From Acanthopleura granulata (taxonomy: Eukaryota > Mollusca > Polyplacophora > Chitonida > Chitonidae): DNA of 64,000 nucleotides. Numbering within the stretch: position 1 is the first letter of the stretch; each line of letters starts with the position of its first letter. Below, piece by piece: positions 1 through 12,205 of this stretch. A model generated the notes under the pieces. It was not told the DNA's origin and did no database searches. It saw nothing but the letters and a program-made list of their open reading frames with translations. The stretch spans positions 1,488,001-1,552,000 of the forward strand of contig JABBOT010000037.1 of the NCBI GenBank assembly GCA_016165875.1. Direction: 5' to 3'. A program made the translations under genes and the position numbers.

Positions 1-857
1 GCTTGACTGGCTGCGTCCGCAAGCAAACACCGAACCAAGAATCTTTCCGATCAATGAAATGGACTATTTACTGTGTGTCGAATTAAACTTTTAAACATTA
101 CTGACCAAGGTTGCCTTTCGAAAATACAACTTTAGGTTGACGAGAATTTTAACCTTTGTAAACGTACGAAAGAGAAAGCTTTTCGGAACTGACTATCACG
201 GAGCGATTCTTTCTTCGGGCCTCAAATAATATTGGGACAACGACAGATGCTGTGTCCTCCAGCTTTCTTGAATTTATGCGCATTCCTAAATCTTTGGTGA
301 GTAGAAGCATGTTTGTTGCCTCTTTATTGTGACTAGCTACGTCAAATTTTCAAAGTTCCCTCGAACCTTCTCACTGATAGAGGGGTTGTCGCATGTTGGC
401 CAAGATTCTGTGCTGGTACGGACTGCATGATGACGTGTGCCATGTTATAACCGATAACCTGTATGGTGCTTCGTTCCGGTTTGCGGCTGAAGTAAGTGTA
501 ACGTTGCAATCGATTTCATGAAAAGGGTACAAAACGGTGGAAAAATGTAGTTTCATAATGACGAAAATACGCTTAAATGTCGCCGAATCTGCCATGAATT
601 AAAAACCTTGCTGATGTAAAAAAATATATCATTTCCATTTCCGGTGAAGTGCCTGGCAAGATAAATCTCTGATTTTAATCATTGCTTTTAATATTTAAAA
701 AAAAACCCACTTTCTAAATGTTTTGTTGAATCTAAATTGAAATGTATTGAAATGGCTTAAAAATATGTCGGTCTGCAATAGAATTGCGCAACACATGGCC
801 AGCTTTGTTCTATCGCACAGGCGCGCTACAGTGGTGCTATTTCTAACTGACTACAGT
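1..857. other. no gene seen
   Basis: Unique-looking AT-rich sequence. Only short reading frames (up to 74 codons) without recognisable domains, and no repeat that I could match elsewhere in the window. Confidence 0.6.
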
Positions 858-1768
858 TACCAGGCTGTTAAGGTGCTAAGCCAGGATATGTATCATGGGT
901 GCCAGGCCAGGGTATGTCTGTTGTGGGCACCAGGTGACGGCATATCTATTGTGGGCACCAGGTGAGGGTGTGTATATTGTGGACACCAGGTGAGGGCATA
1001 TCTATTGTAGGCTAGGTCATGTATTTTTGGGCACCAGGCTAGGTCATGTCTGTGGGCACCAGCCTAGGGCATGTCTGCTGTGGGCACCAGCCTAGTTCAT
1101 GTCACCAGGGTATGTTTGTTGTGTGAACCAGGTTAGGGCACGTCTGTTGTGGTACCAGGCTAGGGCAGATCTGTTGTGGGAGCCAGGCTAGGGCGTCTAT
1201 TGTGGGCACAAGGCTAGGGCATGTCTATTGTGGGCCCCCGGTTAGCGCATGTCTTTTGTGGGCACCAGGTTAGGGTGTGTCTATTGTGGGCACCAGGCTA
1301 TGGAATATCTGTTGTGGGCACCAGGTGAGGGTGTGTCTATTGTGGGCACCAGGTTAGGTCATGTCTATTGTGGGCACCAGCCTAGGGCATGTCTGCTGTG
1401 GGCACCAGCCTAGGGCATGTCACCAGGGTATGTTTGTTGTGTGAACCAGGTTAGGGCACGTCTGTTGTGGGCAACAGGCTAGGGCATGTCTATTGTGGCA
1501 CCAGGCTAGGTCATGCCTATTGTGAGTACCAAGCTAGGGCAGATCTGTTGTGGGCTCCGGGCTAGGGCGTCTACTGCGGCCACAAGGCTAGGGCATGTGT
1601 ATTGTGGGCCCCAGGTTAGCGCATGTCTTTTGTGGGCACCAGGTTAGGGTGTGTCTATTGTGGGCATCAGGCTATGGAATATCTATTGTGGGCACCAGGC
1701 TAGGGTGTGTCTATTGTGGGCACCAGGTTAGGGCATGTCTGTTGTCGGTGCTAGACTAGGACATGTCC
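858..1768. repeat. 28-bp minisatellite with higher-order period
   Basis: About 30 tandem copies of a roughly 28-bp G/T-rich unit built around 'gtgggcaccaggctagggca' followed by 'tgtctatt'. Units vary by substitutions and small indels. A longer pattern is superimposed: the run of variant units starting at 1053 (CAGCCTAGGGCATG, then CACCAGGGTATG, GTGTGAACC, GGTTAGCGC, CTATGGAATATC) recurs in the same order from 1372. The second block is longer by about two units. The array therefore grew partly by duplication of a ~320-bp multi-unit block. It has no long open frame. Flanks are unrelated unique DNA. Confidence 0.95.
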
Positions 1769-3045
1769 ATCCCTGGTGACGCCAAATTTATATTAATCTT
1801 TAAAAATACTAGCATTTTTAAATATCACTCTCTCGCGAACCACTGGGTATTTTCTCACGAATAAGTCATGTTAATGGGAATCTCCATTCACTGAACCACA
1901 GTAAATATCTGCGCTGGGTGTTACATTTAGAAGAAAAGACAACAAGAAGTATAACCAAAGCTATTTCAGAAGAGTGGTCCACGCTGAACGAAATGGGTAG
2001 AGGCATTTTTTATGACGTATATTCATCTTTTAATCTGGAATTTTTACGAGGCCATCACATACGTCATTTTAGAGAAACCGGAAACACGATGTCGCGTCAT
2101 TCGTGCCCTACGTTCTTAAGTATAGGGGCGAGGCATTGATTTGTGAGTGAAGTACGGTTCCCTTTATTATTACAACACTGTGGCTTCCTGTGGCCTCCAG
2201 GTTGAGACCTTGGGAATAACCCCAAACGTATTCTACTACCACTTTCTCCTTGAAAATGACTTTAAGTATTTCACAATTGTTTCTGAATTGTAGCTGATTA
2301 AACACTACTTCTATGTGGCAATGTGATGAACTAGGTACTGGTGACGTCACAGAGGAAACAGATGTCTTCTCGGGGAGTAGAAATATCTCCCCTTGATTAG
2401 TTAAAATTGAGAGCCTGGAAGCTCGTTCGATTTTCATCACGTGGGCGTTTTTCCTTACTTTGAACTGCGATATCTCGGTTATCATAAATCACAAAAAGAA
2501 AAGTGACAAAGTGATGTTTTTGAACTATGAATAGGATTCTTTATCGATGCATATATAGATTTGGTCTGGAGTTGTCTTTCCTTTTAAACAGAGAGTAAAA
2601 GTGCATGTACCTCATACTGTGTTACACCAGAGGATTGCAATAAAGGCTGACTAGATCTACATGTATCACAGAGCTAATACCCAACGATGCAAATATCACA
2701 GTCGAACCCAACCCATTGGGTATTACAAGCAAATATAACCAGGTCAACTGCATGCCGGTTTCAGCAGAAAGTATTACATATGACATTTATTTCCAGTGGC
2801 TCTGAGTCACCGAGAAAAGTCAGTATGGGTAATTCACCGTGCGGCCAACAAGGTGCCGAAGCTTTTCGCATTACTATGCGCTATACAGGATCCACTGACA
2901 TAATTCTGTGTGGCAAATCCACTCTCTTCCCACGGAACTCGCCCCCTAAAAAGCAACACACACGCATAATTATCACCATGATAATGAACAAATACCGCCT
3001 CAGCAGGAACATACAGCAGCATACAGACTCCGGTGATGGCAATAC
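1769..3045. other. no gene supported
   Basis: Unique sequence. The longest frame is a 125-codon minus-strand one (2108-2485) without a recognisable domain, of a length expected by chance in 64 kb. A tract around 2500-2650 is AT-rich. Confidence 0.5.
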
Positions 3046-3150
3046 CACTGCAATCAAGTACATCACTGCATTCAAGCATATCACTGCATTCAAGCATACC
3101 ACAGCATTCAAAAACATATAAAGGCATTCAACCATATCACGACCTTCAAG
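3046..3150. repeat. short tandem repeat, ~20-bp unit
   Basis: About five degenerate copies of a unit like 'catatcactgcattcaag'. The first copies are close to identical and later ones drift (ccacagcattcaaaaacata, taaaggcattcaaccata). The period creates overlapping open frames on both strands that should not be read as genes. Confidence 0.85.
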
Positions 3151-5724
3151 AATACCAGGGACACTCCACAAGGCCTTATTACCTGACGGGTTGTCTATCT
3201 CGTCATGGCGAAGTGAGTCAAAATAACACCCAGGCCATGAAATATGCAACACGTGTTTTACTCATGTCATATTCATGTGGCTACAATATGCACAGGCATA
3301 GCATATGGAGAACATAAGTAAGAAGTCCTGGGTCAAGCTGTATGAGATATTCTGTACAATGTTGACGCGCATCGCCACAGAGAAATCTCTCATATGTTAC
3401 AACGTGGTCATATTACGAACATTGGGTCGGTTATGCTTGACACTGTTATCGTGCATTGCAATCTAAATTCATTTTTTTTTTCAATTCTTATTTCGCGGAC
3501 CGCGTAATATCATTGGCTCTGTACAAATGGAGGTAAACAAAAGACATTTTCGGTCTAATCAACACCAATTTCCATAATTTAATAACTGCAGCACTATTTC
3601 ATATATTATTGTATCAATGGCTGTGTTTTATTTCCTTAAAAGAGCTAAAAGACAGGCAAGTGTTGAAAATCGGACGTTTTAATTGTCATTAGACTGGCGA
3701 TGAACATGATTCAAGCGTCACTATTCTAACTCTTGTTGATTGTAAGACTGATGAGCCGAATTTTAGAGTTGAACGCTTCTTTGTCTTAGGCAATATGTCC
3801 GTATCACGGATGGATCAGGCATTTTCGGAACTAGACTCACAGTAGCACTTAATTCTTGACTTAATTCTCGCCCCAAATATCGACGCAATGGTGTGCGCAA
3901 TCACGAATCACGTCTCCGGGTAATCCGGGCTACAGTGAACGCGTGCAGAGTCACTTTTAAACTTTAATCACAAGCGTGAAGTGCAGATTAGATATTGGCA
4001 CACTAAGTATAGTATGTAAACTCATTCCTATGAACATTCACTGCGCTGACTTCCCCTTCAGCCGTGAGTGCGGATAGTCGGTGGCTTTTCCCCGGGCTCT
4101 GTCGCCTTTACTCACACAATGCTGGCCCTGTGTAAGTGGCCTTATTCTTGAATACCGCGTAAGAGACCAGTCACATAAATTTAAACACATAGATTTAAAT
4201 GCTCATCCAGAAATTGATGGAAACCAGCCTTGTACCTTGTATCTGGCATAAAGCTAAAATTAATTTTTTAAGCATCATTTGCTTGAAAACTTCACATGAA
4301 GATAAAGAAATCTACTGATTATTCTGACAGACGTACGGATTTTGCACTGGTGATATCACTTTCCTTGTCAATGTCTATTTGGCCTGGACCCAAACACCCC
4401 CTGGGGCTGATTGCACGAAGCAATTTCGAGCTTTAGTTTGAAATTAAAAGAAAATTATATTCCAGATTAAACTCTTAAATCTTTTCATTGAATCGTTAAA
4501 AATTGACTGCTGATTCCGGACTGTTTCAATACAATTTCAGCCAAGTTTGGATCCAACATTAAACATTTCCTTATCTAAATCCGACTGAAGTTTTGGACTT
4601 TTCTTATAACTGTCGAAACGTCATACATCATCAGTGGCACAGGATCATAGCGCTAAAGTGATTGCGTAAGAGCGCCATGCTTGACCTTGGCTAGGCCCAA
4701 GAGTTCTAAATGCGATGGTCACACTTATCAGAAGGCAAGTGCGAGGACTTTCAGGAGTATCTGTCCCACAGCAAAGCAAACTGCGGGGGTCAACGCTCTT
4801 ATCATTTATACTTTCGGCTATAGAGCTTTCTAGGAATCGGAGATAACAACTACTGTCTTACACGCCACAACCAGTCTAAACACGAGATGGCCATTTAACG
4901 AAAAGCATACATTTGTGATTCCCAGATATTATGCCTTCCTCAACATCCGTTTCATTTTATTACGTTCAGCTTCTGTGCAATGTTCAAACGAAAACAAGTC
5001 CCTTATCTGAATAGCTTCTCGATGTATTTGTACGTGGAAAGCATTCTACAAATCGCTGTGCAGCAAATTCAAATTAGCTTTAGGGGAAAAATGCAACACT
5101 TATCATAATACGTTTCCGCGTATATCAGGTAACATATGCGCATGGGCTGTGGCAATTGTTCGCACAGCTTGCACGGAATAGATCCTATCCTTCATCCCCA
5201 GCACAATGCCGCGATATCAAGAAAACTTGCGCTCCGAAACGGTTCATGGAACCGTCAAACTCTGATTCGAGTGTATAAAGCTTTAACGCCAGGACAACTA
5301 CACAGGCACCATAGACTATATTACAGACGAAATTGGTACTCAGGCAAAACCAATTCCGGACTGATTGAACAAAGTAATGTCTTCTATCCAACCCTATCTG
5401 TTTGGAATAAGTCTTGTAATGTGATATGCAGACAACAGACCAAAGCTAATAGGCTCGATAAAACGTTCCATGCAAGGCCGCCGTAAGAAGTCGCGAACTC
5501 AGACTTTTCTTTATTACTGCATTGAGGTCTCGAAAAAAATAAAGTGACTTAAACTGAAAAAAGCACATATTAGTTCAGGATATGTCGGCTTAAAAAGTGT
5601 ACTCATCAAGTCTCAAATAAGAGCAAAATGCTTATCACCGATGACGAAAATATGTGCCTTTAGAATGAAGTTCTTTTAAAATTAGTTAACTAAAATTTAT
5701 TTCTTTGTTTGTTTCAATGTTAGA
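3151..5724. other. no gene seen
   Basis: Mostly unique AT-rich DNA. A 116-codon plus-strand frame (5136-5486) has no recognisable domain, and no convincing splice signals were noticed. Nothing else could be assigned. Confidence 0.5.
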
Positions 5725-5865
5725 TTTGTATTTAACACCGTATTCTTTACAACAATTATATAATCAGATTAAAAAGGACATTGTCAAGAATTCTTCACTT
5801 ACGCGATGGCGGTCGGGTTGATGGGAAGAGGAAACCGGAATTCGCAGCATACAACACAAATTTTC
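5725..5865 (-). repeat. degenerate V-SINE-like remnant
   Basis: Reading along the plus strand, 'gtatttaacaccgta' is followed, after about 50 inserted bases, by 'tcacttacgcgatggcggtc' and 'gggaagaggaaaccgg'. This is the reverse-strand 3' half of the V-SINE-like family also found at 8025, 19752 and 50861. The tRNA-like head is not recognisable. Old and mutated. Confidence 0.55.
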
Positions 5866-7234
5866 AGAAGATATATCACACAAAACCTTCCCCTAAACGC
5901 ACAGTGAAACCAGGGAGCTTCTTGGAACACTGGTGAATCCGTACACTGACATCGTTGGTCAGAGGTGAACGGTTAAGTCGAGATCAATGTTTTGGTCGAA
6001 TGTGACAGCGGGTCTGCCCTATAGTTAGCTGTAAGAATACCTGATTTTCTCACTTCATCGCTCAGAGCGAAAGTACAAAATTAAGCATTAGGGACCTTCA
6101 TCTCGCTGACAGAAACATCTTACCTTTAGTTAAGTCAGTATAAATCCAAATAGGTATCCGCAGAGCGCTTCCACCCTTTTCGGAGTAATTTCAGCCAAAC
6201 GCTTGTTTCAAATAAAGCAAGATCAGCCGTGAAGTACAGTCGCTGTAAAACAATGTCAGATGTTCACAGGAGGTTGAGCAACAGGAGACAGCATGTCCAT
6301 GCCATTTAAGAGATAAATACGACGGGAAAACGGGATTAAAACCTCTCGTAGGATTTCCTCAGTTTTCCGAGTGGAGTGTGACACTCGTGGACAGCTTTGA
6401 CTCGACAGTAATTGGCCTTGTTACTTTCCGATGCCATCAACGATTTCTCGAAGACGGCTAAAGCTTTGTCTGGAAGAGCGGTAAAGGCTTCTCGCAATAT
6501 TAAAACCGGAGAGGAAGTGATAAATTGCGTTATGTAAATATGGATGCGTTTCCTCGCAAGCAAAATGCAATCCGAGGCCTCTTTTTAACTGGCACTTAAC
6601 CAGTATAGCGGATCGCTAGGACCCAACTAGATACAATGTCCTCGGTGAATTAGTTCTGGATAGAATTATTAACGACTGTGTTTGCACGCACTATAGTCCG
6701 CTCTATCGGAAGCTGGAGGCTGAGTGGGCGCAGACGTCAAGAACCCAACAGCTGTTCACAAGCCGCTAGGTGGCTTCGGCGGGCGATCCGAACAGCGTCT
6801 CAGTGGCTTCTCAGAGCGGAGTCAGCATCACCTTAAACAGAACCGATCATGAAAAACGCGACAGTCCCACCATATGGCACATGCAGATGTTGGTAGGCCT
6901 TTGGAGCGTCCGGAGGATTAATGGTCGTGTGGTTAAAGGCAATCCTACAAGTCACACCCCAAGCATACGCGCATAGATTGAATAAATTGCAGACATCCTA
7001 CTCAGTTGTAATCGAGGCCTGGAGAAAAGGTCGTACTCGTATCACGGTAATTTCGTTTACTCCGTATAACTGTACGAATGTCATAGTCACGTCAATTTGT
7101 CTCTATGTCATTTGCCAGCTGTGGAAGTGCAACGTGGTGATATTCATAGCACCGACTGTATTGGGTTTTTTTTTAATCTGAAAAGCACCACCAAGAATAA
7201 AAGGAAATTTACGTGGTTAGGAAACTATTAAAAA
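5866..7234. other. no gene seen
   Basis: Unique sequence. A 75-codon minus-strand frame (6336-6563) has a fairly protein-like composition in its second half but no recognisable domain or clear start context. Confidence 0.5.
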
Positions 7235-7400
7235 TGTAAAAAAGACTTCAACACTGACAGTAAAACCAGAGAACCGATGACAGTGTGATAGTTGGCAAAT
7301 AAATGGTCACACGTAACAGGAGAAATCCGGCCTCTTGTCGATTTATCTCAGTTCGGGTTTTATTCTTACTGTTCATGTAAATGCTTAAATAGTACCACCA
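7235..7400 (+). repeat. dispersed repeat D, copy 1
   Basis: First of eight copies of an unnamed ~160-bp dispersed repeat. Landmarks in order: 'aaagac(t)acaac', 'agtaaaaccagag', 'gatgacagtgtgatagttgg', 'aaatggtcacacgtaac', 'ggcctcttgtcgatttatc', 'cagttcgggttttattct', then 'aaatgcttaaatag' and an A/C-rich end near 'accaccag'. It has no coding capacity. Possibly a SINE or a MITE; no terminal inverted repeat was seen. Confidence 0.75.
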
Positions 7401-7498
7401 GAGCTTAAACAGGATTAGGTCAAAAAAGGAGGAAACGTCAGAGGATACCCAAGAAAAAGCCTTTGGTCGTACTGCCAGGCACCCGGCTAACTAAGTGA

Positions 7499-7890
7499 CA
7501 TGAAAGACCACAGTGTAGGGAGCAAAACCAGAGCCGTGTGATGGTGGGAATATGATCCGACGTAGGGGAGCCTCCGTGGCTCAGTTGGTTAGCGCGCTAG
7601 CACAGCGCAATGACCCAGAAACGTGCCCCCAATGCGATCGCTGTGAGTCCAACTCATGTTGATTTCCTCTCCGGCCGTACGTGGGAAGGTCTGCCATCAA
7701 CCTGCGGATGGACGTGGGTTTCCCCTGGGCTCTGCCCGGTTTCCTCCCACCATAATGTTGAACGCCGTCGCATAAGTGAAATATTCTTGAGTACGGCGTA
7801 AAACACCAATCAAATAAATAAATAAATAAACAAATGGTCACACATAATCGGTGAAATGCCATGCCGCCTCGTCGGGCGATCACGTAGCAT
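7499..7890 (+). repeat. dispersed repeat D, copy 2, split by a SINE
   Basis: The left part (7499-7565) carries the 'gaaagaccacagtg', 'gagcaaaaccagagc' and 'gtgtgatggtggg' landmarks of repeat D. The right part (7832-7890) resumes with 'aaatggtcacacataatc', 'ggtgaaatgcc' and 'cctcgtcg'. The intervening 7566-7831 is a complete SINE. Bases just left of the SINE (atatgatccgacgta) are a diverged echo of those just right of it (aaatggtcacacata), consistent with an old target-site duplication. Confidence 0.75.
7566..7831 (+). mobile_element. tRNA-derived SINE (RUDI/V-SINE-like), full length
   Basis: Full-length copy. The tRNA-like head starts 'gcctccgtggctcagttgg' (polymerase III A-box-like) with a degenerate B box near 7647. 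The core contains 'gtgggtttcccctgggctct' and 'cccggtttcctcccacc', resembling the V-SINE core domain. The 3' end is 'cttgagtacggcgtaaaaca' followed by an (AAATA)n tail. It was mobilised by LINE machinery in trans and encodes nothing. Open frames through it on either strand are artefacts. Confidence 0.9.
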
Positions 7891-8024
7891 CACTGTTTCG
7901 GGGTCAAGAGGTCATGATGACGAACATATTATAACACTCAGTCTGCGACGGTTCCAGTTGTAATACAAATACTAATAATATATGTTGACCGCAAACAGAA
8001 TTTTGTTTCTTTATAATCGTTACT

Positions 8025-8300
8025 TAAAACTATACTCAAGAATGTTCCAGTTATACGATGGCGATCAGTTTTGTTGGTGGAGAAACCTGGAGTGCCTTGG
8101 ATAAACTTCCAACCACTGGCAAGGTAGTGACAAGCTTTCTAAGATATTCACACCATATCGGTAGAAAAGAAGTGGTTTTCACCGAACGGCTTCACAAGCA
8201 TCCTAGACCGCTTACTGTGAGCAAGGCCCTAGGAACACCAAGAATATGGAAATCTGCCCGCCCAAGACCGGCTTTGAGCCCATGCCTCATGTCTCCTGAC
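8025..8300 (-). mobile_element. V-SINE-like element, diverged family
   Basis: On the plus strand it reads from 3' end to head: 'tatactcaagaatgttccag', 'ttatacgatggcgatcag', 'ggtggagaaacctgg', 'aaacttccaaccactggcaa'. Same general layout as the RUDI-like SINE but with a different middle and head. The 82-codon plus-strand frame across it is an antisense artefact. Confidence 0.6.
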
Positions 8301-10937
8301 AACTAAAAGGTAAACCCCTGATCATGGCCCTTTCTCTAACAATCCGCAGTTAAGAAAGCTAATGGCACCGGACGCTAATCGCCCAATTGTCTCGGAAATT
8401 AACGAGTCGACCGCAGACAGTTACTACAAAGGGGCCAAACCACAAACCCCACCCTACTCTACTATATACTACCTCCCTACCTCAGCTTCCCAATCTGATA
8501 ATATACACGTATCATCTAACTCTGGCAGAAAAATATAGTTGTTCAACAATTTACATAAAATCCATATTTTCCAAGCCTCACACACGCTCCACGCAAACCC
8601 ACACACGCACCAAACACAAAACAGAAAACACGACTGTCTCTGGTTAAGGATTTGTTCAAGGAGCCCAATGCTCTCTGTGATAGTCTTCTCAACTTGGGAA
8701 CTGTTTTCGTTAAAGTTATCCTAGGACAGACAAAGTTTCGAAGGAGTACTTCATGACAACCCACAACTGAGCTGACACAAGACAAATGGAAGCAGACTAA
8801 CGTATAACTTCCGCTACCCCTGTCGTCTATGCTATGACATTAACTGGACGTATGAGCTACATCGGAAAGAAAAGTGCCCGCAAGTGTGAAAAAGAAAACT
8901 GCAAAATAGCTTCACTCAACTGGAAAACTGCAGTAATGTGTGCCGTGGATTGGACTCAAGGAACAAAAAGACGACCCTGGGATTGTGCAACATACATAAG
9001 ATGACCGATAAGGCATGGCGGATAGAAAACCACTCCCAAGGAAATAACAAAGACGGATTCTGAATATCATAGCGGTTAATGGCGTGTAAATTTTTCTTCT
9101 TAACGGCTGATCAGCAACGGAAAATGTCAAACCTGATGTTCGGGTTCCTGGTGTAAAGAGTCTAAGACTGCGAACATAATCCTGCTCGTAGGCTGGAAAA
9201 GCGGAAGTGATTGATCCTAATAACTGATAGGCTATAGTTGCAGAGAGGAAAACAATCCAATTCACGTTTATCATGTTTGAAAAATGTGGCGCATCACTTC
9301 TCGTGTTCACTTGTGCCAACGTCCTTACAGGAAAAGAGTTCTCGTCTTGGCAATATTTGAATAGGGCTGCCAGGCAGATGTAGGCTCTATGCAGATTATC
9401 TCATGTATCAACTGTCTCGTGAAACGACGGCCTTCTCAATATCAGCCAGGCAAGAGATATCCTTTGACAGCACATCCAACCTAAAGTATCCCATACAGCT
9501 CACCAGGGTTATAAACAACGTCTGGGAGTCGTGCGAAACCAATCGTTATGCATCAGTGAGCTAAACATTCGATATAAATCAAATCATCCAATTAATAAAT
9601 CCATTCTGATATCGCGACTGATTTTTGACCCTTTTACAAGCCGTTTCGAGATAAACTCTTTACAGGACTTGGTCATCGTTGGCAAACTTCCGATCCATTA
9701 CCGAGTTGGTATATATCGAGTGCCCAATCTTCAAATCCGTCAAGTGACTTGTCAATAGAGCCGGCTGCCCCCCGTGGGCTTTTCGGCGGAACATCCGATG
9801 AGTTACAGTATCTTTTTCGCGTTAATACCTCGGTGTGGTCGTTAAATTCTCAGCAGACGATTTGCACAGTGTAATCTATCAGAGAAACGCTCTGGCTAAA
9901 TCGCCTTTTTAGGCGGAATCTGGTTGGTAATGAGCAATACTTTTGAAGCATCATGCCCCCAGGTGCTTCGAAATAGGTTCTCGATTAAAAATAAGAAAAC
10001 TTACCGGTCTGATCAGCACTAACGTAATCACATCTTCTTGAAGTTCACTTACACCTCTGATGATCGTCTTCTGATATTAAGGCTGCCTCGAAGTAGATTG
10101 GGTCATTGGAGATGAATTTAGTGTAACTAGAATTTCATGTGCCACGGTGGCCCTGAAGTCGCTTTGTATGAATTAGGCCTACAGACACGTTTTGCTTTTA
10201 AGTTGCAGAGTGGCAAACAGCATATAATTACAGAGAGAGATCAAATCAGACTACACCGTCATCAAAGTTAATGTTAATTGACAACCAATCCAAGTTAACT
10301 TCATCTGTAGTGTTTGCATTCAGTTATCTTCCTTAACTTCACGTTGACTTTGCAAGAGCTAACCTATAGTGTCCTTGTAAGAAAGCAAGATCCTCTCAGG
10401 GATTTGTCGCTAAAGATTGAAAACAAAATTCCAGGTTCAGGTCATACACCTTAGGTTATTTAACGCCTGTCATTTATAACTAAGCTGATTTCGAAGAACG
10501 ATTCTCGTTGAACCAACAGCTGAAGATAGGTATATAAAAAAAAGCATCATACCTATCAAATACTGGCAAGTGACTCGCGCGTATCTATACTCATGCCTCA
10601 CATACCTGAAACATTTCTTTGACTAAAATTAGTATATGTAGTTCAGTTTTCAATCTGTACATGTTAACTGAGACTTACAATTTTCAAGTTGTCGACACCC
10701 GCAGTGTTTAGCTATAAGCGTTTTGATTCCATTCGAATTTTACACTACCGCGTCTTGTCCTTCGTCTCTCGTCGACGCATCATTGTATGGGTGCGGAGGT
10801 ATTTGTTTATGAGTTGTACTGTAAACAGATTTATGACACTCTGGGTTCAAAATTTGTAAAACGTATTCACTTTTCACGTGATCTGTTTTAACCTGTGGAA
10901 TGCTGACAATTTCATTTACCATACAGGCCCAATAAAG
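8301..10937. other. no gene seen
   Basis: Unique sequence with a C/A-rich stretch at 8400-8640 that opens frames on both strands. A 135-codon minus-strand frame (8912-9319) has no recognisable domain. No repeats were matched. Confidence 0.5.
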
Positions 10938-11079
10938 GGACGCCAGCAACGTGTGGATGGTTGTTAGTCTCCACAGGGCTCTGCCTGGTTTCTTCACATC
11001 ATAATACCGACCGCCGTCATACAAGTGAAATTATCTTGCGGACGGCGTAAAACACCTACCAAATAAATAATAAATAAAT
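10938..11079 (+). mobile_element. RUDI-like SINE, 5'-truncated
   Basis: Starts inside the core ('gccagcaacgtgtggatggt') and runs through a diverged 'gggctctgcctggtttcttc' to 'ggacggcgtaaaacacctac' and an AAATA tail. The tRNA head is missing, as expected for incomplete reverse transcription. Confidence 0.88.
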
Positions 11080-12049
11080 GGGCGTTGTTTCCTTCGACTT
11101 TTATTGTAGTCGATAATGACAATTGTGGCGTACAGGGTGAATCTACTTGTACAATAAATCTGGAAGAGGAAAACTGTGGCAAAAGTACCCTACATCTTCT
11201 AATTTTTGGGAACTCTGATCTGCCCGTTTTGGCCAATATACACATAACTGTAATAGCAATACACACTTTTTTTTTCAAGTGGTTAGTCCATTAAATAAAC
11301 AGCATAACCATATCTTCACATTCTCAAACACATTTTTTCGCTTTCAGCAGTATCATTATCTGTCCTAATTATTACGAGAATTAAGGTAGACAGAACGACA
11401 GATTCAGTGCGAAGGGACTTCGTACTGTCTCAACAATGACCGTCTTATCGGCTGAGCCGGAACACTGGAAAGGAGATGGAGACATATCAGAATCATGAAC
11501 AGACGGCACGGCGTGGGTCTCAATGGCTTGAAGTGGGACAGAATTTTTCCTGATTTTGCCTCGATACGATTACAACCTCGTCCAAGGGAGATAAGTCAAA
11601 GAAGCTAAGTAGCTCACGCCAGAAACAAAATCCCCACTGCAGTAATATATGGCTCACATGTCTGTTAAATGAGACATCTGCGGTATTAAATTGGATCTTT
11701 TCGTAAGGAAGAACTTGATTTGTGTCCTCTGGAAAACGTCCAAAATAACCACAAATCAGCGGAAACTTCAATATTCAACCCCCGGGAGTGTCACATATCT
11801 CCGCTTATTACTATGGTATTGGCACCGGGTTCCCCAGTTGTCCATCAATAACCAATAGCATTAATCGGGACTTTTATAACCGAAATATCACCCGTGTTGC
11901 GATTCCCTCAAAGCAAAGAGGATTGGTGGCAAAGTCATCATACACCTTTTGTCATAAAACGTCTTGAGACGTATTTCTAATTCCACACCAGTGCATGACG
12001 TCCAGTACATTCCATTTAACATCAATGCATTTGCATTTATTTTTTACCT
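11080..12049. other. no gene seen
   Basis: Unique AT-rich sequence with frames of 83 codons or fewer and no recognisable domain. Confidence 0.5.
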
Positions 12050-12205
12050 AATAATGCTAGGTGGGCGTGTAACTTGCTACTTCTTAAAGACTTAAGTAAA
12101 CACTTAGAATAAAGAGCTAACTGCGGTAAACTGATTTCAAGCCGGACTTCAACCCTAACATGTGTTCATTTGCCAACTATAACGCTGTTGTCGTGATCTT
12201 TTATA
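12050..12205 (-). repeat. dispersed repeat D, copy 3 (reverse)
   Basis: Reverse-strand copy. The plus strand shows 'tttgccaactataacgctgt' near 12168, the complement of 'acagtgtgatagttggcaaa'. It also shows 'agaataaagagctaactgcg' near 12107, the complement of the 'cagtta..ttttattct' segment. Diverged but co-linear over about 150 bp. Confidence 0.7.

Noticed and set aside
2108..2485. 125-codon minus-strand frame
   Set aside because: No recognisable domain, no neighbouring exon signals, and the length is what chance gives a few times in 64 kb read in six frames.
2687..3317. Overlapping frames of 94-144 codons on both strands
   Set aside because: They are generated largely by the ~20-bp tandem repeat at 3046-3150, and both strands are open at once. 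No domain and repetitive residues.
5136..5486. 116-codon plus-strand frame
   Set aside because: No domain, low-information composition, no splice or promoter context; probably chance.
7566..7660. Possible functional tRNA gene
   Set aside because: A/B-box-like words are present but the region does not fold into a complete tRNA cloverleaf by eye and continues into a SINE core and tail.
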